From the NCBI RefSeq assembly GCF_011064285.1, contig NZ_CP049331.1, positions 2,356,001 to 2,420,000 of the forward strand: DNA of 64,000 nt, read 5' to 3'. The number at the start of each line of letters is the position of its first letter. The stretch's first letter is position 1. The notes beneath the pieces were generated by a model. That model ran no database searches, was not told the origin of the DNA, and worked only from the letters and a program-made list of their open reading frames with translations. The position numbers and the translations under genes are program-made. The stretch is from Vibrio ziniensis (GTDB taxonomy: Bacteria; Pseudomonadota; Gammaproteobacteria; Enterobacterales; Vibrionaceae). Positions 27,136-34,757 of this stretch are shown piece by piece.

Positions 27136-27879
27136 ATGCATCCGAAGACCTGTTTACATCTACATTCCATATCTAAGTGTAGAGCTTTCTATAATATTTT
27201 TTTTAACTCTATCGGTTTTTTGTTAGCTTTCTTTAGCTTTTCTTTATCTGCTGCAACACCTGAACAAATAAAAATGATACAACTCGCTGCAGAAAATCAC
27301 GTGCTAAGTACGGTCGATGTTGGAGAAGGTGGTGAGTTAGTCGTCAGTGCTTCCAACATTGATGAACGTATATTTGCTACCGACTGTCAAACCGCTCTTT
27401 CAACCTCATCATCATCTAACAATTCGTCTTCCAGTAACATCACTGTACTCGTTGAATGCGAGGAGGATAATTGGAAAACATATGTCCCTGTTCGACTGAC
27501 AATGCGAATTCCTATGGTTACCGCTGCTAATCATATTAGCAGAGGAAAGGTTTTAACAGAAAACGATATAACTATCAGTATGGTAGATCTGCTGCGCTTT
27601 AGACGGCAAGGATTTTCCTCGCTAGATCGTGTAGTTGGAGCAAAAACTAAGAAAAACGTGAAGTTAGGTGATGTGATCGAGCAAAATGATATCTGTGTAG
27701 TTTGCAGAAATGACAGTGTTGTTATCCAAGCAAGTGCCAATGGTATGAATATTACTACTAAAGGAACAGCATTATCTGACGGAAGCTTCGGCGAACAGAT
27801 AAAAGTGAAAAATGATAAATCTAACCGTATAATAGATGCGCGAGTCAGTGGAATAGGTGAAGTAACCGTTCAATTTTAA
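27136..27879 (+). CDS. flgA: Flagellar P-ring assembly chaperone FlgA
   Basis: Periplasmic chaperone that helps FlgI assemble the P ring. The product has a signal peptide ending SLSAAT and a C-terminal SAF-type domain: RIPMVTAANHISRGKVLTEN, DRVVGAKTKKNVKLGDVI and the final GEVTVQF. I chose the ATG at 27136 (247 residues), eight bases after AGAGA; the frame is open back to 27079 without a better site. A Ser/Asn-rich run near residue 97 is unusual. It is divergent from cheV and upstream of flgMN. Confidence 0.92.
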   Translation: MHPKTCLHLHSISKCRAFYNIFFNSIGFLLAFFSFSLSAATPEQIKMIQLAAENHVLSTVDVGEGGELVVSASNIDERIFATDCQTALSTSSSSNNSSSSNITVLVECEEDNWKTYVPVRLTMRIPMVTAANHISRGKVLTENDITISMVDLLRFRRQGFSSLDRVVGAKTKKNVKLGDVIEQNDICVVCRNDSVVIQASANGMNITTKGTALSDGSFGEQIKVKNDKSNRIIDARVSGIGEVTVQF

Positions 27880-27927
27880 GCATTTACGTAGAAATACGTT
27901 AATTTCGTCACGATGCTATAAAATTAC

Positions 27928-27954
27928 TAAAGTTATTTCCCTATTTGTCGATAC
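27928..27954 (+). promoter_or_regulatory. Sigma-28 promoter of flgMN
   Basis: TAAAGTTA (27928-27935), 11-base spacer, GTCGATAC (27947-27954), close to TAAAGTTT-N11-GCCGATAA. It lies 38 bases before flgM, giving FliA control over its own anti-sigma factor. Confidence 0.82.
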
Positions 27955-27991
27955 TGACAGTACAGATTAATATTTTTAAAAAGGCTCACTT

Positions 27992-28309
27992 ATGGCAGGC
28001 ATTGATAACATACGCTCAGGGCATTCGTTAAATACAACGAATCGAACTCCTGCTCGTTCTAATTCAGATGCATCTTCACCAACTTCAAGTTCAACAACTC
28101 GTGCTGCTGAGCAAGATTCCGTATCTCTCAGTCATCAGAGTAAAGCAATTGGTGAACTGCATAACGATATGACAACGACTCCTAGCTTCGACAGTGCGAA
28201 AGTTGCTGCGATTAAAGAAGCAATTGCTAACGGATCTTATGTTGTTGATTCAGAGAAACTGGCCGACAATATGATCAGATTTGAGAAAGAATTGGGTGGC
28301 TTCAGCTAA
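27992..28309 (+). CDS. flgM: Anti-sigma-28 factor FlgM
   Basis: Binds and inhibits the flagellar sigma factor FliA until it is exported when the hook is complete. The 105 residues have a Ser/Thr-rich disordered N-terminal half and a C-terminal sigma-binding part (KVAAIKEAIANGSYVVDSEK then LADNMIRFE), which is the family pattern. AAGG lies 8 bases before the ATG. flgN follows after 29 bases. Confidence 0.94.
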   Translation: MAGIDNIRSGHSLNTTNRTPARSNSDASSPTSSSTTRAAEQDSVSLSHQSKAIGELHNDMTTTPSFDSAKVAAIKEAIANGSYVVDSEKLADNMIRFEKELGGFS

Positions 28310-28338
28310 TCCAGTTTGATTGAAAGGCAAAGTAAGTT

Positions 28339-28764
28339 ATGGCGGCAATAAAAGACCTCATCGAATTCCAACTGAGAAACGCACAAGAACTCTCAGTACT
28401 GCTGGAACAAGAAAAAATCGCGATTACTGCTCGTATATCTGCGGACATAGAGGCGCTCGCTAAACAAAAAACGACTTTGGTTAACCAACTGCAAACAACT
28501 GACCAACGAATTTCTGCTCATCCTCATGTCTCGAGCCTGACTGAGGATAGCTATCTCAGTGAGTTAACAAATCAAATTCGTTCAATTATTCACGATTGCC
28601 AACAAGCAAACTTAGTTAACGGTGAAGCGCTTAATCGTGCGCAGCTTAGCTTTAATAAGCTAAACAACATGATGCAACAAAGCTTAGGTAAAGTAGGAAT
28701 GACATACAGTGCAACCGGACGCACGCAATCTGTTTCAACCTTAGGAACCAACCTAAAAGCGTAA
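28339..28764 (+). CDS. flgN: Flagellar export chaperone FlgN
   Basis: Cytoplasmic chaperone for the hook-associated proteins FlgK and FlgL. The 141-residue, almost all-helical protein is compatible in size, composition and position (directly after flgM) with FlgN; similarity between distant FlgN proteins is low, so position carries much of the evidence. A strong terminator follows. Confidence 0.88.
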   Translation: MAAIKDLIEFQLRNAQELSVLLEQEKIAITARISADIEALAKQKTTLVNQLQTTDQRISAHPHVSSLTEDSYLSELTNQIRSIIHDCQQANLVNGEALNRAQLSFNKLNNMMQQSLGKVGMTYSATGRTQSVSTLGTNLKA

Positions 28765-28792
28765 TAGTTCGCACATCAATATTGATAGAAAT

Positions 28793-28835
28793 GAACAAAC
28801 AAAAAGCGGCAATAATTGCCGCTTTTTGTTTGTTC
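28793..28835. terminator. Bidirectional terminator between flgN and flgP
   Basis: A perfect 20-pair inverted repeat (28793-28812 with 28816-28835) with a 3-base loop. GC-rich core GCGGCAA/TTGCCGC with A runs on the left and T runs on the right means it can terminate flgMN rightwards and flgOP leftwards. Confidence 0.92.
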
Positions 28836-28877
28836 TGAATTTAAGTATCTGGAGAGTGATAGTTAAATCAAAAAGAG

Positions 28878-29312
28878 TTAAAACAGAGTCTGCTGACGTT
28901 TTTCAGGAACCTGCTGCACTTCGCCATAATCACGAAGCATATTCATTTTATTGATGTCTAGACGCAGTTCAGTAACATAGCTGTCGCCAACTTTATAACT
29001 GCGTACCACTTCTGCACCACGGATAACACCATCAACTTCGCCACTGGTACGCTCCGTGCCTAGACGCTGATCGCTCAGTTCTGCTCGACCGCTCACTCGC
29101 ATACCATAAACCTGTTCTGCCAACTCCCTGTATGCATCCATTTTAGAAGCTCTCATTGCGCGAACTTGCTTCTCTGCATCATCTCGGCCTCTTTGTTCAC
29201 TAATGCTGGCATAGCCAACAGAAGTCAACACTTCCATAGAACGTATAGGCTGTAGAGGCTGGCACCCCATCATAAACAACGTCGTCACTAAGACTAATAA
29301 CCATTTATTCAT
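28878..29312 (-). CDS. flgP: Flagellar outer-membrane lipoprotein FlgP
   Basis: LPP20-family lipoprotein that in Vibrio forms part of the outer-membrane ring around the sheathed polar flagellum and is needed for motility. Lipobox MMGC near residue 15 of the chosen start; mature region includes the segment GRDDAEKQVRAMRASKMDAY followed by RELAEQVYGMRV, typical of LPP20 proteins. Start at 29312 has GGAG six bases upstream; the ATG one codon earlier is too close to it. It follows flgO closely, as in the V. cholerae flgOP operon. Confidence 0.88.
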   Translation of the reverse strand: MNKWLLVLVTTLFMMGCQPLQPIRSMEVLTSVGYASISEQRGRDDAEKQVRAMRASKMDAYRELAEQVYGMRVSGRAELSDQRLGTERTSGEVDGVIRGAEVVRSYKVGDSYVTELRLDINKMNMLRDYGEVQQVPEKRQQTLF

Positions 29313-29321
29313 CATCAGCTC

Positions 29322-29957
29322 CTAAGGACGTAAAATGACAGTATAAGGTTGTTTAATTGTCGGGTCTGATCGAATAAGAACACCATCTTCGGTACGAATG
29401 CTATTTAAGGTATCTAAATCTTTACCTATACGATCAGCTGGCAAAAAGCCTTGTGCTGTGGCAACAACAATTCGCGACTGTAGGCCAACCACGCGAGCAT
29501 TAACGAGTACCCCACCATCTTGACGCAGCATAGTTCCCGTTAATACATATTGGATGTCTTGTTCTTGAGCAAGATCTTTCCAATCACGGCTAAATGCGAA
29601 ATCGCCTTGTTGAGTGACTTGGATCGTTCCAGTGGTTTTATAATCAACGACTTTGAAGCCACGACGTTGAAACTGGTAAATAAAACCTTCTGATACCGAA
29701 TTACCTAGCCAGTTTGTCGTATCCATATTTTGTAGATCAACAAATGAAGTTACAGCAATCGAATTACGAGAAGTAATACTCGTATTTGATATCATCAAAT
29801 CTTCAGTCAAACTCTCGACGAAGAAATCCAATGTGTGTCTCGGACTCTCCATCAACATAAATTGTGAACCTGCGTACGGCTCTTTTCCGTTATAAATCGG
29901 GGCATAGGCACACGCAGTTAAAAAAACTGCTGGCACTAAAGGAAGCCATTTTTTCAT
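29322..29957 (-). CDS. flgO: Flagellar outer-membrane protein FlgO
   Basis: FlgO-domain lipoprotein, partner of FlgP in outer-membrane stability of the sheathed flagellum. Lipobox FLTAC, then a periplasmic domain with SRNSIAVTSFVDLQNMDTTN and LGNSVSEGFIYQFQRRGFKV, the conserved FlgO core. I prefer the ATG at 29957 (211 residues) because GGAG lies nine bases before it and immediately abuts the ATG at 29966. flgP follows after about 9 bases. Confidence 0.87.
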   Translation of the reverse strand: MKKWLPLVPAVFLTACAYAPIYNGKEPYAGSQFMLMESPRHTLDFFVESLTEDLMISNTSITSRNSIAVTSFVDLQNMDTTNWLGNSVSEGFIYQFQRRGFKVVDYKTTGTIQVTQQGDFAFSRDWKDLAQEQDIQYVLTGTMLRQDGGVLVNARVVGLQSRIVVATAQGFLPADRIGKDLDTLNSIRTEDGVLIRSDPTIKQPYTVILRP

Positions 29958-30015
29958 TCTCTTCATCTCCAGATATACTAAGGCATCGGTTCCATTTCAC
30001 TCTCACTGATGAAAC

Positions 30016-30031
30016 TGGAACACTCTTTGCT
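30016..30031 (+). promoter_or_regulatory. Sigma-54 promoter candidate of flgT
   Basis: TGGAACA, four bases, TTGCT: GG and GC correctly spaced, two deviations in the -24 element. About 90 bases before flgT. Confidence 0.72.
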
Positions 30032-30088
30032 TTTCTAAATTCGTCTACTATTCAGAAACGCGATACCTACATCAGCTAAAATTTAAGA

Positions 30089-30104
30089 AGCAAAATTTAT
30101 ACCT
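30089..30104 (-). promoter_or_regulatory. Sigma-54 promoter candidate of flgOP
   Basis: On the minus strand AGGTATA (30104-30098), four bases, TTGCT. The -12 element is perfect and GG-N10-GC spacing holds; the -24 element is degenerate. The leader to flgO would be about 120 bases. Confidence 0.5.
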
Positions 30105-30119
30105 AACTGGTAAATTATA

Positions 30120-31250
30120 ATGAAAAAAATTATTTATTCTTTAATTTCAATACTTTCTTCAACTTTATATCAGTCTAATGCTTATGCAGAATGGTACGAA
30201 GTGACAGGTAGTGCCGCCATTGTTTCAACAGATAGTGCCGCTCGACTACATGCATTAGAAGATGCCATTTATAAAGCGGTAAAGTTTGCCGGGGCAGATA
30301 TTGGCAGTATTAGCAATCTTATGCCGCTATTAGAAGCAGAGCGTAAAGAGTATCAGTTTTCTAACCATGAAGTGCGCTACATATTGATTGAACAAACCAG
30401 TTCTAGAAATGATGTGATGAATGTTCGAGCACGCATTGACATCTACCCATCGGCAACAGGTTGCCAGCAGAGTCAGTATAAAAAGACCTTCTTAGTTGGA
30501 AATATCGATTTAGCCTCACCACAACAAGCGGTAATGGGACAAATTTATAATTTAGGCGATGATTTTGCCGAAGTGGTAAATAGACAAATAGGTCAAGAAT
30601 CAAGCAGCTTCGTTTCTGTCGGAACAACGAACTACGATATCAATGCACGTAACCCTGAACGTATAAAGATGATCGCTCAAGATACTGGGGCGCAATATAT
30701 CATTGGGGGCGTCATTACCGATCTAACAGCCACCATTGAACAAAAGGTTTTGCAAGACGATATTATCAATCGCCAATTTGCTTTAGAAATGAAAGTATTC
30801 GATGGCAAAACAGGTAATGAAGTACTCAAACATAATTATCGTGAAGTTGCCCGTTGGCCATTTGCAAAAACCAGCCAAATAGACACTCGTAGTGCTCGCT
30901 TCTGGGCTTCTACCTACGGTGATATGTTACTTAGAGTAAGCAGAAACATTATGTTGGACCTAGAGTCTGAAATATCCTGCAAAATTACTCTTCCCGAAGT
31001 TGTCGCAAAATTTGGTAATACAATAACTATGGATTTAGGCAGAATTCACGGTGTTCAGGAAGGTGATAAGCTACAACTTTGGCACACAGGTGCTTTCATT
31101 GACCAAAACGGATTACCTCGTAACAAGGTAACGCAGAGCGATATTACCCTGACGGTATCCAGAGTTTATGAAAACGATGCAGAAGTCATTATTGACCAGC
31201 CAGAGCTACTATCGAGTGTCCAAGTTGGCGATGTTATGCACAAACAATAA
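30120..31250 (+). CDS. flgT: Flagellar H-ring assembly protein FlgT
   Basis: Periplasmic component of the Vibrio H ring that surrounds the LP ring and supports stator recruitment. The 376-residue protein has a signal peptide cleaved after AYA (residue 23), a mature start EWYEVTGSAAIVSTDSAARL typical of FlgT, a central FlgT-M type region (DTGAQYIIGGVITDLTATIE) and a C-terminal beta domain. It is divergent from flgOP. The ribosome binding site is weak. Confidence 0.9.
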   Translation: MKKIIYSLISILSSTLYQSNAYAEWYEVTGSAAIVSTDSAARLHALEDAIYKAVKFAGADIGSISNLMPLLEAERKEYQFSNHEVRYILIEQTSSRNDVMNVRARIDIYPSATGCQQSQYKKTFLVGNIDLASPQQAVMGQIYNLGDDFAEVVNRQIGQESSSFVSVGTTNYDINARNPERIKMIAQDTGAQYIIGGVITDLTATIEQKVLQDDIINRQFALEMKVFDGKTGNEVLKHNYREVARWPFAKTSQIDTRSARFWASTYGDMLLRVSRNIMLDLESEISCKITLPEVVAKFGNTITMDLGRIHGVQEGDKLQLWHTGAFIDQNGLPRNKVTQSDITLTVSRVYENDAEVIIDQPELLSSVQVGDVMHKQ

Positions 31251-31306
31251 TTAAAATGCTATTCGGTTATTAACTTATTCAAATAATTGAGTAATATAAC
31301 ACTCCT

Positions 31307-31383
31307 GCTCCCGTGGCACAGCTGGATAGCGCGGCCCCCTCCTAAGGGGCAGGTCTCAGGTTCAAATCCTGTCGGGAGCGCCA
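31307..31383 (+). tRNA. tRNA-Arg(CCU)
   Basis: A 77-base gene with acceptor GCTCCCG/CGGGAGC, anticodon loop CTCCTAA (CCT) between GCCCC and GGGGC, and encoded CCA. It reads AGG codons. It lies alone between flgT and a GNAT gene. tRNA-Arg genes are frequent integration sites, but no integrase or repeat of its 3' end was seen nearby. Confidence 0.96.
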
Positions 31384-31390
31384 AATAAAA

Positions 31391-31427
31391 CAACGCCTTA
31401 GCTAACATTTAAGCTAAGGCGTTTTTG
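31391..31427 (+). terminator. Terminator of tRNA-Arg
   Basis: A 12-pair stem AACGCCTTAGCT/AGCTAAGGCGTT with an 8-base loop followed by TTTTG, just after the tRNA. Confidence 0.9.
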
Positions 31428-31561
31428 TTTATGGATAGCCATTATCGAATTTTCAGCTGTCCGTCCCCCATTAACCCAGATGGTTTATGTTGCTTAAAAT
31501 GCCTTTGTTTATATGATGAGTGATAAATTGAACTAAGAGCAAAGATAAAGGAAATAGCAGC

Positions 31562-32092
31562 ATGAAAACGGAAGAGTCAGAACAACTCCACGTTTTATTG
31601 AATGGTTTGAACATCACCGTTAGACCTATCTCACCAGAAGACAATCCGCAAATTGCGGAAGTGATTCGTAATAGCTTTATTGAAAATAAAATCGATCATC
31701 TCGAAGGTGTGAGCTTGCATGATCCAGCTCTAACTCAACTAAGCAGCGCCTATACCAGTGAAAAATCAGCTTATTGGGTCGCCACACTAAATGGGAAAGT
31801 CGTTGGAGGCGTAGGTGTCGCTCAACTGTTGGGAGCTGATGAAAAGTACTGTGAAATGCAAAAACTGTATCTGGACAAATCTGTACTGGGCATTGGACTA
31901 GGACGATATCTCATCGATTTATCGGTACAAAAAGCGAGAGCGTTTGGATACAAATACTGTTATTTGGAAACCCTTAAAGAATTAAGTTCAGCCGTATCTT
32001 TATACGAACAATTTGGTTTCGAGCATATCGAAGGAAGTCTTGGCAATACAGGCCACGGTAGCTGTGAAATCTGTATGCTTAAAACACTATGA
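31562..32092 (+). CDS. GNAT-family N-acetyltransferase
   Basis: A 176-residue single-domain protein with the GNAT pattern: IRPISPEDNPQIAEVIRNS-like first strand and helix, VVGGVGVAQL central strand, the acetyl-CoA pyrophosphate loop DKSVLGIGLGRYLIDLSVQK near residue 108, and a final YLETLKELSSAVSLYEQFGF segment. GNAT enzymes acetylate amines on small molecules or protein N-termini; substrate cannot be told. AAGGAAA precedes the ATG. It is monocistronic, between tRNA-Arg and a convergent chemoreceptor gene. Confidence 0.88.
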   Translation: MKTEESEQLHVLLNGLNITVRPISPEDNPQIAEVIRNSFIENKIDHLEGVSLHDPALTQLSSAYTSEKSAYWVATLNGKVVGGVGVAQLLGADEKYCEMQKLYLDKSVLGIGLGRYLIDLSVQKARAFGYKYCYLETLKELSSAVSLYEQFGFEHIEGSLGNTGHGSCEICMLKTL

Positions 32093-32097
32093 TACAG

Positions 32098-32138
32098 ATA
32101 GATAAAGACTAACTCGGATCAGTTAGTCTTTATCATGT
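32098..32138. terminator. Hairpin between convergent GNAT and chemoreceptor genes
   Basis: A perfect 14-pair inverted repeat (32101-32114 with 32121-32134) with a 6-base loop. T tails are short on both sides, but it is well placed as a shared terminator. Confidence 0.65.
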
Positions 32139-32159
32139 TTATTTCAATGCGGCGTAGAA

Positions 32160-33695
32160 CTATCGGAAGTTACAACTTAACGCATTGATATTATTTGCAC
32201 TTTGATGTGCTTCACAAGCATTCTCGCTTGCCTGCCCAACTAAAGAAACATTCTGATTAGATACAGCTTGAACATGATGAACGTTTTGGCTTATCTCAGC
32301 AGTTACCGCGCTTTGTTCTTCCATTGCTGTCGCAATCTGAATCGATTTGTCTTCAAGTAACGACATCATATCGATCACGCTAGACATAATATCCTGTACT
32401 CCCTGAGCCTCACTATTACAGCCTTGAGATTTATCTTGGTTGGTTATCATCGATTTCTGCCACGACTGCATAGAATTTTGCAGATTCGTCACCGAACTCT
32501 GAATATTCTGAGTGGCAAGCTGAGTTCTGCTCGCTAACGTCCGAACTTCATCTGCAACCACGGCAAACCCCCTACCTTGCTCACCAGCCCTTGCCGCCTC
32601 TATCGCTGCATTGAGAGCTAACAAGTTCGTTTGATCAGCAATACCTTGAATTTCTGCCATAACGCCTGAAATCTTATTCGTGTCTTCCACCAACTGAAGC
32701 AGACTCTGAGCTGCAGCGCCGATGTCGTCAGACAGCTCATTGAGATTTTTGCCATTTCTAGACAGAGTTTCGGCCGCATTACTACATTTGGCTTTGACTT
32801 CTCTGACAAATTCTCGAGTATCTAAAGTTGCGCTGTTTACTTCTTGAATTGACGCATTCATTTGAGCCGCCGCTGTTGAAAGCTGCTCTAATAACTCACT
32901 TTCTGCTTGCAAACTTTTTAGTGAAGACTCACTGCTAGATTTAAGCTGCTGTGAAATACACACCAAAGCCTTCCCAGAATCAGAACTTCTTCCCAAAATT
33001 GTCCTTATTTTTGCTAACTGAATATCGACGTTATAGGCAACTTTGCCACTTAACCCAGTACCACAAAAAACCACACGCGAAGGGCTATTTGCCGTGTCAG
33101 ATTGTTTTTGGATTAAAGTTGGCAATTTGAAAATTTCATCGAAAAACAAGCTACTAAGAATAGTTAATGACATCAAAACCAACGCAAACATTTCCAATCC
33201 AGAGATCCAGTAGGAAGCTCCCAGCAAAAGAAGAACAACTAATGCTGCAACAACTCTCTGAAATTGAATGTGTTCAGTAAGAGGAAAAGGTTTCTTTCCT
33301 TTATTAATTCGTTGATACAGTCTCTCTGCAGAAGCTATATCCTTTCGAGATGGGCAATGGCGAACGGACTGATAACCAATAATTTTGTCTTTGTCGTAGA
33401 TTGGGGTGACGAATGCATCCACCCAGTAGTAATCTCCATTTTTACAGCGATTTTTTACCATCCCCCGCCAGCTATTACCTTTCTTTAGCTGTCCCCACAT
33501 ATCAGCGAATGCCGCTTTAGGCATATCTGGATGGCGAACAATGTTATGGGGGTTACCAATCAGTTCCTGCGAAGTGAAGCCTGCCACTCGGCAGAATTCA
33601 TCATTTGCATAAGTGATAATACTATTGGTATCTGTTGTTGAGACCAAAAACTCCGATTGGGAGAAGGTCACTTCCTTTCCGTTGTGAGTAGACAT
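32160..33695 (-). CDS. Aer-like PAS-domain methyl-accepting chemotaxis protein
   Basis: Chemoreceptor without a periplasmic ligand domain. From the N-terminus: a PAS domain (residues about 8-110, with [37 protein letters not shown] and [15 protein letters not shown], the Aer-type signature), a short hydrophobic pair near residues 145-185 ([37 protein letters not shown]), and a C-terminal signalling domain with the hairpin tip [20 protein letters not shown]. Likely senses redox or energy state through a PAS cofactor; the cofactor is inference. I chose the ATG at 33695 (511 residues); the frame extends to a TTG at 33827 and would add a hydrophobic segment. Confidence 0.88.
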   Translation of the reverse strand: MSTHNGKEVTFSQSEFLVSTTDTNSIITYANDEFCRVAGFTSQELIGNPHNIVRHPDMPKAAFADMWGQLKKGNSWRGMVKNRCKNGDYYWVDAFVTPIYDKDKIIGYQSVRHCPSRKDIASAERLYQRINKGKKPFPLTEHIQFQRVVAALVVLLLLGASYWISGLEMFALVLMSLTILSSLFFDEIFKLPTLIQKQSDTANSPSRVVFCGTGLSGKVAYNVDIQLAKIRTILGRSSDSGKALVCISQQLKSSSESSLKSLQAESELLEQLSTAAAQMNASIQEVNSATLDTREFVREVKAKCSNAAETLSRNGKNLNELSDDIGAAAQSLLQLVEDTNKISGVMAEIQGIADQTNLLALNAAIEAARAGEQGRGFAVVADEVRTLASRTQLATQNIQSSVTNLQNSMQSWQKSMITNQDKSQGCNSEAQGVQDIMSSVIDMMSLLEDKSIQIATAMEEQSAVTAEISQNVHHVQAVSNQNVSLVGQASENACEAHQSANNINALSCNFR

Positions 33696-33845
33696 AGCCA
33701 AATACCGTCCTTGAAACTTATTATTATCAATAATAGACATCCTATATTTGGTGTTCCGTACTAGAGCACCTAATTTATAAGCCTCTAATAACAAAACACA
33801 CAATAATAACAATATAGTTACAACCAACCGTTCGGCATGATCAAT

Positions 33846-33851
33846 ATTATA
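33846..33851 (-). promoter_or_regulatory. Possible -10 element of the chemoreceptor gene
   Basis: A perfect TATAAT on the minus strand with no convincing -35 at the right distance. The surrounding 33700-34138 interval is AT-rich and holds no supported gene. Confidence 0.35.
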
Positions 33852-34138
33852 AAGTGTGACGTACGTTAACCTTGAGATGAACTTGTTGCATCACCTACAT
33901 TTAAAGAGCTCAATAAATCGCCTAAAAAACCATAAAAAAACAATAGGTTATATAGGTTAACAATGAAAAACTCGCAAAAACCTAACGCTACCCTGATATT
34001 AAATTTCGCCATTAAAACTAGACTCGGTATTACGTTCTACTAGATTTCAACTAAAATTATTGTTAACAAAAATATCGACACTCCCAAATGAGTTGACGCT
34101 AAAAATGCAGTCAAAACGATGTATATGTTGATACTTCA

Positions 34139-34663
34139 ATGGGTAATGATAAGCCTATGACAAAAAGTAACCTTGAAACTAATACCGGCCACCGTTTTAT
34201 TTCTAAAGCTAAAACAGCTTATAAAATTCATATTCATACTCCCGATGACAGCGTGCTGCACAGATCAGTTGGTTACATACGTCTAGGTGAAACAAAAGGT
34301 CTAAAAAAGGCCATCAAACTCAGAAATGAACTTGGAAGAGAAATGTGGGGGAAACACTGGCGTCGAATATTAAAAGACCCATTCTTGATGACTCGCCTAC
34401 CTCACAGCTTAGAGCCGAAGATCATCTATAAACCACGCCCAACTAGCGATAATCCTGAAAGCCGTGATGCCTGTTATATTGCAGCTTGGCGAAATTATGA
34501 TACCAAAGGTAGATGCTCTTTTAAGAGTGTAGTGTGCTCAATAAACAAACACGGCAAACTCGCCGCATACACCAAAACAAAAAAAGCTCTATTGGAAGCA
34601 CATAAAGACTGCTTAGACATCCTCATTTATATGGGGCGCTTAAGCAGCATTGATTTGAAATAG
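34139..34663 (+). CDS. Orphan basic protein with possible AP2-like repeats
   Basis: I do not recognise this 174-residue, Lys/Arg-rich soluble protein with certainty. It appears to hold two units: YKIHIHTPDDSVLHRSVGYI leading to GLKKAIKLRNELGREMWGKH near residue 65, and a later YIAAWRNYDTKGRCSFKSVV leading to AYTKTKKALLEAHKDCLDIL. Each looks like a three-stranded sheet followed by a helix with an A-x-x-x-R/H pattern, as in AP2-type DNA-binding domains. A DNA-binding role is inference. The start may instead be the ATG at 34157; neither has a clear ribosome binding site. It lies alone between the chemoreceptor and gltX. Confidence 0.6.
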   Translation: MGNDKPMTKSNLETNTGHRFISKAKTAYKIHIHTPDDSVLHRSVGYIRLGETKGLKKAIKLRNELGREMWGKHWRRILKDPFLMTRLPHSLEPKIIYKPRPTSDNPESRDACYIAAWRNYDTKGRCSFKSVVCSINKHGKLAAYTKTKKALLEAHKDCLDILIYMGRLSSIDLK

Positions 34664-34708
34664 CCTATTTAATCAAGAACAAACTCCAATTCATTAAACG
34701 CAAGAAAC

Positions 34709-34743
34709 AAAAAAGCTGCGGTTGTTACGCCACAGCTTTTTTA
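34709..34743. terminator. Bidirectional terminator between the orphan gene and gltX
   Basis: Inverted repeat with arms AAAAAAGCTG and CAGCTTTTTT (34709-34718 with 34733-34742). A runs at one end and T runs at the other let it serve both converging genes. Confidence 0.8.
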
Positions 34744-34757
34744 ATTGCTCAATAGTA

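Noticed and set aside
29967..30015. A TGGAACC motif before flgO as a sigma-54 site
   Set aside because: The distance from GG to the nearest GC is seven bases instead of ten.
31307..31383. tRNA-Arg as an integration site of a mobile island
   Set aside because: No integrase, no direct repeat of the tRNA 3' end and only ordinary genes follow.
33963..34043. A 26-codon frame beginning MKNSQKPNATLI
   Set aside because: Superficially like a chemoreceptor N-terminus, but very short, without a ribosome binding site or any downstream continuation.
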